From Acetobacteraceae bacterium (lineage in GTDB: Bacteria > Pseudomonadota > Alphaproteobacteria > Acetobacterales > Acetobacteraceae): a stretch of DNA of 40,938 nt. The translations under genes and the position numbers were made by a program. The notes under the pieces are model-generated. The model had not been told where the DNA came from. It did no database searches and saw only the letters and a program-made list of their open reading frames with translations. Location: positions 1 through 40,938 of the forward strand of contig CANJJS010000044.1 of the NCBI GenBank assembly GCA_947474705.1, written 5' to 3'. Shown one piece after another: positions 32,883 to 40,906 of the stretch (positions are counted from its first letter, which is position 1; each line of letters opens with the position of its first letter).

Positions 32883-33644
32883 ATGCGTCAGCCCCTCCTG
32901 CCTGTCCTCGCGGCCACGATTGGCCTGATCGCCGCGACGGAGGCCCATGCGACGGTAACCTTGACGACGTTCGGCGCGAGTCAGTGGGGGGCGAGCGACG
33001 CGACGTTGGGTGTCGCGGGCTACACCATCGAGAATTTCGAGGGCGTGACCCTCGCGGGCGGGTTGCGGGTCGCGCGGTCCGGCGGACTGACGGGGAATTT
33101 CGCGGCGACGGGGGTTTTGCCCTCGACGTCGATTTTCGATCCTTCGACCGATCCGGCGCTGGTGTCGGGCCTGCCATTGCGGGCGTTCTCGCGGGGTGTG
33201 TGGGATGGGACCCATGTGCTGATCAACCACCCAGGTCCAGGGTTTGTTTCGCCGCAGGACGATTGGTATTCTGACTCGGGGAACTGGAAGAACCTGACCT
33301 TCACGCTCCCCGCCGGCGTCACGTCGGTCGGGTTCAGCCTGGAGCAGTTGGACGCGCCCGGCGACACGCTGCTGGTGAACGGGGTGGCGGTCACGACGGA
33401 TCTGTACAGCCTGTTATTCGCGGCCAGCGACACCGACACACAGTCCGGGATCACATTTTCGTCGCGGAACGGGTATCTGCGGATCGATTCCGACCAGGAA
33501 ATCCAGACGGTCGCGCTGATTGGCGCCAATGGCGATGGTTACGCGATCGATCACTTCGCCTTCAACGTGCCGGAGCCCGCGAGTGTCGCCGTGCTGGGGA
33601 TCGCGCTCGCCGGTCTGGCCGGGGCGCGCCGCCGCCTGGGCTGA
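32883..33644 (+). CDS. PEP-CTERM sorting-domain protein
   Basis: 253 residues with an N-terminal signal peptide (cleavage near EAHA-T) and, from about 229, the PEP-CTERM signal: VPEPAS, a hydrophobic helix and a terminal ARRRLG. Such proteins are cleaved and surface-sorted by exosortase, normally in species with exopolysaccharide gene clusters. The middle is a secreted beta-rich domain with no recognised catalytic motif. Exosortase is not in the window. The gene has its own promoter candidate. Confidence 0.88.
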   Translation: MRQPLLPVLAATIGLIAATEAHATVTLTTFGASQWGASDATLGVAGYTIENFEGVTLAGGLRVARSGGLTGNFAATGVLPSTSIFDPSTDPALVSGLPLRAFSRGVWDGTHVLINHPGPGFVSPQDDWYSDSGNWKNLTFTLPAGVTSVGFSLEQLDAPGDTLLVNGVAVTTDLYSLLFAASDTDTQSGITFSSRNGYLRIDSDQEIQTVALIGANGDGYAIDHFAFNVPEPASVAVLGIALAGLAGARRRLG

Positions 33645-33653
33645 CCGCCCCGT

Positions 33654-34478
33654 CTACAGCCGCTTCGCGATCCTCGGGTCGAGCATGTCGCGGATGCCAT
33701 CGCCCAAAATGTTGATGGCCAGCACCATGGTCCCCAGGAACAGGCCGGGGAACAGCACGGCCCAGATGGCGAGCATGATGAAATTCCGGCCCTCGGCGAT
33801 GATATTGCCCCAGGAGGGGACTTCGGGCGGGGTGCCGACGCCCAGGAAGCCGAGATAGGCCTCGATCAGTACGGCGGAGGCGGCGATGTAGGTGGCCTGG
33901 ACCACGATCGGCGTCAGGGCATTCGGAAGAATGTGGCGGAACATGATGGCGGGGGCGCGGGTGCCGACGGTGACCGCGCCCTCGACGAAGGTTTGTTCGC
34001 GCAGCGACAGGACCACGGCGCGGACCAGGCGGACGACGCGGGGGATTTCCGGGATGGTGATGGCGATGACGACCGTCTGCACCGAGGCTTTCGACAGCGA
34101 CAGCATCGCCACCGCGAGCAAAATGCCCGGAATGGCCATCAGCCCGTCCATGATCCGCATGACGATCTTGTCCATCAGGCGGAAATATCCGGCGATCAGG
34201 CCGGTGAAGGTCCCCAGGATGGTGCTGGCGATCGACACGCAGACCGCGATGGTCAGCGAGATCTGGCCGCCCCACAGCGTCCGGCTGAGTACGTCGCGGC
34301 CGTAGGCGTCGGTTCCGAACCAGTGCTCGGCGCTGGGCGGGCGCAACCGGTGCGCCACATTCAGCTTGATCGGGTCGTACGGCGCGATGCAGGGCGCGAA
34401 CAGCGACAGCAGCACCAGCACCGTCAGCAGGACGCCACCGATGACCACGCGAGGATAGCGGCGAAGAAACGTCGTCAA
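33654..34478 (-). CDS. Dipeptide/oligopeptide-type ABC permease (DppC/OppC-like)
   Basis: 274 residues, about six helices. The N-terminal LFAPCIAPYDPI and HWFGTDAYGRDVLSR are DppC signatures; the coupling loop near TVGTRAPAIMFRHILPN (EAA motif) contacts an ATPase. A TTG at 34478 is chosen: it overlaps the dppB stop by 4 bp (TTGA) and gives a typical start, though a GTG at 34448 is possible. The stop lies 9 bp past the convergent PEP-CTERM stop. Confidence 0.9.
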   Translation of the reverse strand: MTTFLRRYPRVVIGGVLLTVLVLLSLFAPCIAPYDPIKLNVAHRLRPPSAEHWFGTDAYGRDVLSRTLWGGQISLTIAVCVSIASTILGTFTGLIAGYFRLMDKIVMRIMDGLMAIPGILLAVAMLSLSKASVQTVVIAITIPEIPRVVRLVRAVVLSLREQTFVEGAVTVGTRAPAIMFRHILPNALTPIVVQATYIAASAVLIEAYLGFLGVGTPPEVPSWGNIIAEGRNFIMLAIWAVLFPGLFLGTMVLAINILGDGIRDMLDPRIAKRL

Positions 34479-35416
34479 TAGCGTATCCGGGGATCGAGGA
34501 AGGCATAGGCTACGTCGATCGCGAGATTGATCAGGACGTAGACCAGCGAGGCAATGAGGATGACGCCCTGGATCACCGGGTAATCGCGCTGAGTCACCGC
34601 TTCGATGGTCAGGCGGCCGATGCCGGGGATGGCGAAGACGCTTTCGGTGACGACGACTCCGCCAATCAGAAGCGCGATGCCGAGGCCGATGGTGGTGACG
34701 ATCGGCACGGCGGCGTTCGACAGCGCGTGGCGGATCAGCACGGCGGGCGGGGCGAGGCCTTTGGCGCGGGCGGTGCGGATGTAATCTTCGTTCAGGACAT
34801 CGAGCATCGTGCTGCGGGTCATCCGCGCCAGCAAGGCGGCGAAGACGAGACCAAGTGCGATCGCCGGCAGCACGAGGTGGCGCCACCATTCGGAAAAATC
34901 TTCGGCGAAGGGGGTGTAGCCCTGGACCGGTAGCATCCGCCAGGTCCGCGCGAACCGGTAGACGAGGCCGTAGCCGATCAGAAACACCGGCGCGGAGAAG
35001 GACAGGACCGCGATGCCCATGATCAGGTGATCGATCCAGGTGCCGGCTTTCCAGGCGGCGATGACTCCCAGCGGGATGGCGATCGCGATCGCGAACACCA
35101 TGGTCACGGCGGCCAGCGACAAGGTCGGCTCCAGGCGTTGGGTGATCAGCTCCCAGACCGGGATTTTGTTGAACACGGAGGCGCCGAGATCGCCGTGCAG
35201 CAGCGCGCCCAGCCAGAGGAAGAACTGGGTGAGCAGCGGCTTGTCGAGACCGAGCGTGGCGCGCACGGCCTCGATATCCGCGTCGGTCGCGTTGTCCCCG
35301 GCGATGATCGCGGCGGGGTCGCCGGGCGAGAGGTGCAGCAGCAGGAAGACGACGATCGCGACGACCAGCATGACCGGGATCGTCGAGAGCAGGCGCCGCA
35401 GGATAAAGCCGGCCAT
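34475..35416 (-). CDS. Dipeptide/oligopeptide-type ABC permease (DppB/OppB-like)
   Basis: 313 residues, six helices. Begins FILRRLLSTIPVMLVVAIVVF, then HLSPGDPA, both typical of DppB; the EAA coupling motif lies near EDYIRTARAKGL, and the protein ends DPRIRY. The start follows the binding-protein stop closely (3 bp), and its end overlaps dppC. Confidence 0.92.
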   Translation of the reverse strand: MAGFILRRLLSTIPVMLVVAIVVFLLLHLSPGDPAAIIAGDNATDADIEAVRATLGLDKPLLTQFFLWLGALLHGDLGASVFNKIPVWELITQRLEPTLSLAAVTMVFAIAIAIPLGVIAAWKAGTWIDHLIMGIAVLSFSAPVFLIGYGLVYRFARTWRMLPVQGYTPFAEDFSEWWRHLVLPAIALGLVFAALLARMTRSTMLDVLNEDYIRTARAKGLAPPAVLIRHALSNAAVPIVTTIGLGIALLIGGVVVTESVFAIPGIGRLTIEAVTQRDYPVIQGVILIASLVYVLINLAIDVAYAFLDPRIRY

Positions 35417-35419
35417 GTG

Positions 35420-36991
35420 CTATTTCTTATCGATGTTCCAATAAACCGGCATGCCCGCCGCCAGGATACCCGTGACGTTCTTACGGAAGGCGACGGGCTG
35501 ATAGAACTGGCCCGTCGGCACATAGGGCACGGATTCATAAGCCCGCGTTTGGATCGCCGGGATCATGGCGTGGCGTTTGGCGCGATCGGGCTCGTTGGCC
35601 CAGGCGACGGTGAGCCGATGGAGGACGGGGTCGCAGGCCCATCCGGCGTTGGCCTTGTCGCAGTTGGAGTTGAACCAGAAGTTCGACACGGGGGTGGACG
35701 CATCGGCGCCGCCATGTCCGGTCACGAACAAATGCCAGCCGCCTTTGTCGATCGGGTCCTTTTTGGCGCGCCGGATGGAGATCGTGCTCCAATCGGCGGC
35801 CTGGAGGTCGACTTTCACCCCGATGGCGCGGAGTTTTTCCACCATGACCGTGACCGTCGCGGCGTATTGCGGCCGGTCGGTGGGAAGCAGAACGACGATG
35901 CGCTCGCCCTTGTACCCGGCCTCCGCGAGCAGCGCCTTGGCCTTGGCGAGGTCGGGTTTCAGGATCGCGCCCACATTGGTATCGTTGTCCGAGCCGCACA
36001 TGAAATAGGCGCCGCAGAACTTCATGTGCAAATCGGGGTTGCCCACGACGGCGGCGTTATAATCGTCCTGACTGGCGAGATGCAGCAGCGCCTGCCGCGC
36101 CTTGAAGTTGTCGAAGGGCGGGAAGGAGGCGTTGGGGCGGATCAGTTGCTGCACGCCCACGGGGTCCACGACCATCGTCCCGATGTCCGGATTGTCCTTG
36201 AACAGCGCGATGAAATCCATCGGCGGGAGTTCGTAGTAATCGACCTCGCCGGTCATCAGCGCGCTCATCGCCGTGTTGGCGTCGGGGATATAATGCCACT
36301 CCAGCCGGTCGAGTTTGGGGATTTTGCCGCCGGACATGAAATCCGGGGGCTCGGCGCGCGGCACGTAATCGGGGTTCTTGACGTAAACGACCTTGGAGCC
36401 GGGCCGCCACTGGTCGCGCTTCATCATGAACGGGCCGGAGCCGATGGAGGCGACGATCTGCTCGTTGATCGGGCCCGAGGCGATTTTTTCGGGGTAGACG
36501 AACGACGGCACGCCCGGACGCCCCAGCGTTTCGAGCATCAGGCCGTAGGGTTCTTTCAGCTTCATCTGAAAGGTCGCGGCATCGACAGCGGTCAGTTCCA
36601 CGAGTCGGGCCGACAGCAACTGCCCCATGGGGTCGCGCACCATCCAGCGTTTCAGCGACGCGACGCAGTCCGCCGCGGTCACGGGCGCGCCATCGTGGAA
36701 TTTCAGGCCGCTCCGCAACGTGAACGTCCAGGCGAGCTGGTCCGGGCTGACGGTCCATTTGTCCACCATCTGCGGCTTTGGCTCGAACTTGCTGTTGAAG
36801 GCGAACAGCGTGTCGTACACAACGTAGCCATAGCGGTTGGTGATATAGGTCGTGTTCCAGGTCGGATCGAGAATCTTGAGGTCCGCGTGCACCACGGCCT
36901 TTAACACTTTTTCCGCCGCCGGCGCCGGCACGGGGGCAAGCATCGCCAGGCCAAGGAACGCGAGAGCCGGACGAACAAGGCGGCGGAACAT
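35420..36991 (-). CDS. ABC substrate-binding protein, peptide/nickel (SBP family 5) type
   Basis: 523 residues from the ATG at 36991, which has GAGGT 5 nt upstream; an ATG at 37003 would add four residues. A signal peptide (LRPALAFLG-type core, cleavage at PAPAA-E) is followed by a mature domain with the family pattern WTFTLRSGLKFHDGAPVTAAD. Such proteins bind dipeptides, oligopeptides, opines or nickel chelates. First gene of the minus-strand importer; no ATPase genes (DppD/DppF) follow before the next, convergent gene. Confidence 0.91.
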   Translation of the reverse strand: MFRRLVRPALAFLGLAMLAPVPAPAAEKVLKAVVHADLKILDPTWNTTYITNRYGYVVYDTLFAFNSKFEPKPQMVDKWTVSPDQLAWTFTLRSGLKFHDGAPVTAADCVASLKRWMVRDPMGQLLSARLVELTAVDAATFQMKLKEPYGLMLETLGRPGVPSFVYPEKIASGPINEQIVASIGSGPFMMKRDQWRPGSKVVYVKNPDYVPRAEPPDFMSGGKIPKLDRLEWHYIPDANTAMSALMTGEVDYYELPPMDFIALFKDNPDIGTMVVDPVGVQQLIRPNASFPPFDNFKARQALLHLASQDDYNAAVVGNPDLHMKFCGAYFMCGSDNDTNVGAILKPDLAKAKALLAEAGYKGERIVVLLPTDRPQYAATVTVMVEKLRAIGVKVDLQAADWSTISIRRAKKDPIDKGGWHLFVTGHGGADASTPVSNFWFNSNCDKANAGWACDPVLHRLTVAWANEPDRAKRHAMIPAIQTRAYESVPYVPTGQFYQPVAFRKNVTGILAAGMPVYWNIDKK

Positions 36992-37143
36992 GGGGGACCT
37001 CATGGTCTTGGTGAACTTCCAGAAAACGCCCGACCGTCATCGCGCCTGAACCGCCGCCGGGCAAGAGCGAAACCGCGGCCATCGGCATTTTGGCCACGCG
37101 GCGGGTCCGGGGAAGGGCGGTTGGGCTGGGGCGCGATCGGCGC

Positions 37144-37381
37144 CGGGGCGCTGCCCCGGACCCCGCGAGGGCTTTGCCCTTCGAACCCACCAGGGCGGGG
37201 GCCCTGGACCCGTTTAATTGGGGTGTTTGAAGAAGGGGGGCCATGCGAGGCGGTTCGACAGCCACCGTAGGCCCCCCTTCTTCAAACACCCCAACAAGAT
37301 GGCATCCAAGGCCCTGCCTTGGCGGGGTCCCAAGGGCCCATTGGGGGCAGCGCCCCCGCGGGGTTTGGGGCGGAGCCCCAA
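37144..37381. repeat. Composite palindromic repeat, copy 3
   Basis: Lies in the gap 37004-37492 between the divergent binding-protein and selenoprotein-operon genes. Same orientation as copy 1. The centre has perfect 25-bp arms, 37218-37242 and 37270-37294, with sequence changed relative to copies 1 and 2 (TGTTTGAAG instead of GAGATGAAG, six Gs instead of five) on both arms. The loop (GGCGGTTCGACAGCC) is only weakly palindromic. The DNA on both sides of the repeat (37004-37143, 37382-37492) shows no gene, but should contain the promoters of both flanking operons. Confidence 0.93.
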
Positions 37382-37492
37382 CGCCGATCGCGTCTCCGCC
37401 CGATCGCCGTTTGCCCCCGGCCCCGCCGCCGTGCCACAGTGACGCCGGCCGCCGTGGCGGTTGTTCGCGCAACGGGCGGGGGAGCCGGGGTC

Positions 37493-38569
37493 ATGCCATT
37501 CGATTCGCGCCGTATTCACGATGTCCCCGGCGATTTGCTCGCCGCCATCGATTATTGTTACGAGCAGGGTTGGACTGACGGTTTGCCTGTCATTCCGCCG
37601 GTGGTTGAGCGGGTCGAGGCGACGTTGATGTATGAGGGTCGGCCGCCGGAAGCGGTGATCGCCACGCATCCGGCCACGGGTTTGCGGTTGACGGTGCACG
37701 CGGCGGCGGTGAACGCGGTCATGGCCGGTTGTTTGCCGGAGTATTTCCCGGTCCTGGTCGCGGCGTTCGAGGCGATGGACCAGCCAGAGTTCAACTTCCA
37801 TGGCTCGACCGCCAGCACGGGCGGATCGGCGCCATTGCTGATTGTCAGCGGCAAATACGCCGAGGATATCGGCATGAACGCGGACGTGAATTTGTTCGGG
37901 CCGGGGAACCGGGCGAACGCGACGATCGGGCGCGCCACGCGGTTGATTCTTCGGAACGTGTTTCAGATGATTCCGGGGATTTCGGACAAGTCGACTCAGG
38001 GCAATCCAGGAAAATACAGTTTTTGCATCGCGGAACGCGCCCGCGGCAATCCCTGGCCGTTGTTGTGCGAGGCGCAGGGTTATCCGCCTGGCGTGTCCAG
38101 CGTCACCGTTTTCGCGGGTGGCGGGTTTTGCAACGTCGAAAATCACGGCGGCAACACGCCGGAGCAGATATTGGGCTCGGTCGCCGACGCGATGGCCAAT
38201 TATGGCTGCATCACGCTGGGCCAGAGCGTTGTTGTTCTGTCTCCGGAACACATGTGGATCGTCGGCGGCGCCGGATGGAGCCGGGAAGACGCACAGGCGT
38301 TTTTGTTCGCGCGCGCGAAACGGTCCGTGGAGGACATGCGCTCCGTCGGCAAATACCGCGACAGCGAATATGGCAAACAGCACGGCGCCTCGGCGCACGC
38401 GGCGGTCGAGGAAGGGTTCGTACATCGCGGACTGATGCCGGAGGATATTCTGATCGCCATGGGCGGCGGCGACGCGGGCGGGCATTCTTGTTTCATTCCG
38501 TCCTGGAGCCGGGGCCGCGGGTCCATCATGCGGCACAAGCCGATCGGTGTGTGCATCGACTGCGATTGA
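37493..38569 (+). CDS. Conserved partner protein of UGSC selenoprotein
   Basis: 358 residues, no signal peptide or membrane helix. Conserved-looking blocks are GWTDGLPVIPP (26-36), FGPGNRANATIGRA (135-148), DKSTQGNPGKYSFC (165-178) and a terminal CIDCD with C354-x-x-C357. I recall this sequence type as either next to or fused with UGSC-motif proteins, with function unknown. Several other cysteines (C80, C178, C192, C213, C239, C333) are scattered. The ATG is chosen because the frame upstream reads repeat DNA. The stop lies 14 bp before the selenoprotein start, so the two form an operon. Confidence 0.86.
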   Translation: MPFDSRRIHDVPGDLLAAIDYCYEQGWTDGLPVIPPVVERVEATLMYEGRPPEAVIATHPATGLRLTVHAAAVNAVMAGCLPEYFPVLVAAFEAMDQPEFNFHGSTASTGGSAPLLIVSGKYAEDIGMNADVNLFGPGNRANATIGRATRLILRNVFQMIPGISDKSTQGNPGKYSFCIAERARGNPWPLLCEAQGYPPGVSSVTVFAGGGFCNVENHGGNTPEQILGSVADAMANYGCITLGQSVVVLSPEHMWIVGGAGWSREDAQAFLFARAKRSVEDMRSVGKYRDSEYGKQHGASAHAAVEEGFVHRGLMPEDILIAMGGGDAGGHSCFIPSWSRGRGSIMRHKPIGVCIDCD

Positions 38570-38583
38570 ACAGGGAGAAACTC

Positions 38584-39105
38584 ATGCGATTATACGATCC
38601 GACGGCGTCGGGGCCGGAGCGAAGCCTGGCGCGGGCGGCGGTCCTTGCCTCGCTGGAAGGCAAAACCATTGGCATTCTGGAAAACGGCAAGCTGAACGCG
38701 ATGGAGATGTTGCGGGAAGTGGCGTCGTTGTTCGAGGAACGGCATGGCTGCGTGATCGGCGGTATCTATTCGAAGTCCAATGCCTCCGCCCCGGCGCCCG
38801 CCGGCGTGCTGGAAAAGGCCATGGGCGAGGTGGATTTCCTGATCACCGGTCTCGGCGATTGAGGCTCTTGCTCGACGTGCAGTTTGCATGACGGCATCAG
38901 TTTCGAACAGCTTGGGAAACGGGCGGTGGTCTTGTGCACGGAACCGTTCGAGGTGACGGCGCGGAACATCGCGCGGATCATGGGGATTCCGGCGTATCCG
39001 TTCATGTTGGTTCAGCATCCGATTGGGAGTTGCACGTCCCTGGAGTTGAAGGCGCGGGCGGAGGTGGGGTATCGGCAGGCGTTGGCGATTTTGCTGGAGG
39101 GATGA
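38584..39105 (+). CDS. UGSC-family selenoprotein (in-frame TGA decoded as selenocysteine)
   Basis: 173 residues if TGA at 38860-38862 is read as selenocysteine (residue 93): ...LITGLGD-U-G-S-C-S-T-C-SLHDG. The frame is continuous from ATG 38584 (GGGAG upstream) to TGA 39105. The redox site is U93, C96 and C99; a second G-S-C occurs in HPIGSCTSLEL. The UGSC family is named for this motif and is found in selenium-using marine and soil bacteria; the function is unknown. The fold hints at the glycine/D-proline reductase-type selenoproteins. Standard gene calling would truncate it at 92 residues and call the rest separately from TTG 38884. Confidence 0.9.
38872..38893 (+). promoter_or_regulatory. 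Bacterial SECIS-like hairpin
   Basis: Directly downstream of the UGA, CGTGCA (38876-38881) pairs with TGCATG (38885-38890) around the 3-nt loop GTT. After one A.A mismatch the helix continues with G-C, C-G and T.G. The loop begins 19 nt after the UGA and has G as first base. This meets the published bacterial SECIS criteria as I remember them (loop 16-37 nt after UGA, upper stem of at least 4 bp, G in the first two loop positions). It would bind SelB. Confidence 0.7.
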
Positions 39106-39643
39106 TACCGCGCGTCCGTACCATTGATCCTTTCCTTTGCTCGTCGTGGCCCGACTCGATCGGGCCATCGGTCGCGGCAGGTTTTCTTGAGATGGGGCAC
39201 CGGCAAGCCACGTCACAGTGGTGCGGATAGACTTTGTCTGGCCGTTGTGTCCGCCGGTTGTGGTGCGCCGAGACGTCTTCGCGGCCAGGGCCGAACGCGG
39301 CGCCATGCCCGCGCCTGGGGTTGCTGGTGAGGGGGTCGCGCAAGCTTCAATGGCTGCCGCTTGCGACTATCGGGCGGCGCGACTGTTTCTGGCGCAAATT
39401 GGAATCGTCGGAGACCTGCATCCTGATCTGAATTCGCCGGTGCGCGCGAAGCTCGAAACCGCAGGGAGCGCGAATCGGATCGTCGAGTGGAAATGCGATT
39501 CCGGATCTTCCGGCAGGGACGCACGAAAATCCTGAAAATGTGACCTGCATCACACCCGCTGGCGTCGTTTCGTGCCAAGAGCGGCCATCGCGGCGACCTG
39601 GGCTCTTTCAATCTATCCGGGCGATCGTGAAAAGAGCGCCAAA
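39106..39643. other. Intergenic stretch without recognisable gene
   Basis: 538 bp. The only structure I recognise is a diverged REP-like palindrome at 39144-39168. Two overlapping open frames of 100-130 codons on opposite strands (39218-39535 plus, 39213-39611 minus) show no family features and no good ribosome-binding sites, so I do not call them. It may be a decayed segment. Confidence 0.5.
39144..39180. repeat. Diverged fourth copy of the REP-like palindrome
   Basis: GTCGTGGCCCGACTCGATCG and following bases match the repeat at 24776-24975. The stem TGGCCCGA/TCGGGCCA (39148-39155, 39161-39168) has changed at one base pair on both sides, keeping it perfectly paired, and the loop CTCGA is identical. 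The flank TCGCGGCA is also related. Confidence 0.8.
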
Positions 39644-40846
39644 ATGGGGAGGAACAACTGTGTCAATTGTCGAAATATTACAAAATTACAAATCGGATGT
39701 GCTTCCACTGATATTCTCCCTGGTCGCGGCCTTCCGGTTGGAATCTTGATCACCCGCGACAATGTGAAACGCCGGCGTCAGGGAATTATCGTCGATCTCG
39801 AGAAATTTTTCCGCGAGGTCCCTGATAGCAGGTCGCGAGCCGACGCGAACTCAGAAGCCGGAGGGGGAGGCGCGCCGCTCGCGTCCGGTCGGACTCCGGC
39901 ACGGGATCAGAGATCTTCGATCATACCATCTTTCGAATTCGTGAAATCGAAATATTATGTGAAAACGGACGACGAAAACACCGGTGGCGAGATACCGCTT
40001 AAATGGTACTCCATCCCGGTCATCGTCTTTGTTTTGCTCACCGCGATGTACCTGTTTGTCGGAACGATGCTGACAATATCGAAAAGCAGCCAGTGCGACG
40101 CCGCGACGGCTATTATGTTGATATGTTGGCTCCCGCGATCCGTGTTTCTTGTCGGCGGATTGCCCGACGAACTCACGAAGGACAGTCGCTATTTCGAGTT
40201 CGCATTGTCAATCGGTGTATTCGCGTTTTTCGGAGCTTATGTCAGCGCGATCAAGACCATGATACGCGCGGTGGCGAATTTCGACCTTTCGCCCTTGACG
40301 TTCTTCCGTGCGGCCTATGGTATCCTCGTTTCCTCCGTGATTGTGATCGTGCTGTGGCGGGCGACGCCAACGACGTTGAGCGAGGGGCCCAAATCCTTCA
40401 ATATAGATGCGGAGTATTCGCCGCTTTGGTTCGCCGTGGCGTTTATCATTGGCCTTGTGCCCGGTCTGGCGGAGCGCCATATTCTGTCTGTGTGGAAGAA
40501 AGCCAAGATCAAGCGAATGAACGAGGATGCGCTTGAACAGACCAGCATAATCCCGTTGGAGGTTATCGACGGCATCGATGCCGAGTTCCGTTCCAGGCTG
40601 GAGGACTTCAATTTGATGGACGTGCAGAATCTCGCGACCGCGAACCCGATTATGCTGTTTGTCGAGACACCGTTTGGAATTTATCAAAGCATCGATTGGG
40701 TGGCACAGGCGCAATTGGCCACGGCGGTCGGGGTAAACAAGTTCATTCGGCTGCGGGCCATCGCGATCCGGAATGTTTTCGATCTGGAGCGGTGTAAAAC
40801 AGCGTGCAAACCTTTCCAGATTCCGGGGGTAAACAGCGTCCAATAG
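39644..40846 (+). CDS. Unknown multi-helix membrane protein, possibly frameshifted at its N-terminus
   Basis: 400 residues from ATG 39644. About five hydrophobic helices (roughly 124-144, 155-172, 185-205, 223-239, 261-276) are followed by a soluble C-terminal domain (about 304-391) with a repeated helical pattern ([19 protein letters not shown]) that looks helix-hairpin-helix-like. I do not recognise the family. The first ~40 residues in this frame look unnatural. In another frame, a GTG at 39660 with ideal GGGGAGG spacing encodes [20 protein letters not shown], then hits TGA at 39747, so the true start may be there with a frameshift. The DNA is AT-richer than the rest. Confidence 0.65.
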   Translation: MGRNNCVNCRNITKLQIGCASTDILPGRGLPVGILITRDNVKRRRQGIIVDLEKFFREVPDSRSRADANSEAGGGGAPLASGRTPARDQRSSIIPSFEFVKSKYYVKTDDENTGGEIPLKWYSIPVIVFVLLTAMYLFVGTMLTISKSSQCDAATAIMLICWLPRSVFLVGGLPDELTKDSRYFEFALSIGVFAFFGAYVSAIKTMIRAVANFDLSPLTFFRAAYGILVSSVIVIVLWRATPTTLSEGPKSFNIDAEYSPLWFAVAFIIGLVPGLAERHILSVWKKAKIKRMNEDALEQTSIIPLEVIDGIDAEFRSRLEDFNLMDVQNLATANPIMLFVETPFGIYQSIDWVAQAQLATAVGVNKFIRLRAIAIRNVFDLERCKTACKPFQIPGVNSVQ

Positions 40847-40906
40847 TTTCCACCCCGGTCCGTGCGATCCTCCGGCGTTTATGCTGGAGAGTCTGGGGTG
40901 TTGTAC

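Noticed and set aside
35027-36904. 625-codon plus-strand frame opposite the peptide importer
   Set aside because: Antisense shadow with His/Val/Gly/Asp bias and no motif; the minus-strand genes are complete family members.
38584-38862. Reading the UGSC gene as a pseudogene or as two separate proteins
   Set aside because: The TGA coincides exactly with the selenocysteine position of a known family, the frame is intact on both sides, a ribosome-binding site is present, and a hairpin follows at the right distance.
39218-39535. 105-codon open frame downstream of the selenoprotein
   Set aside because: No ribosome-binding site, no recognisable pattern, and an equally long frame exists on the other strand.
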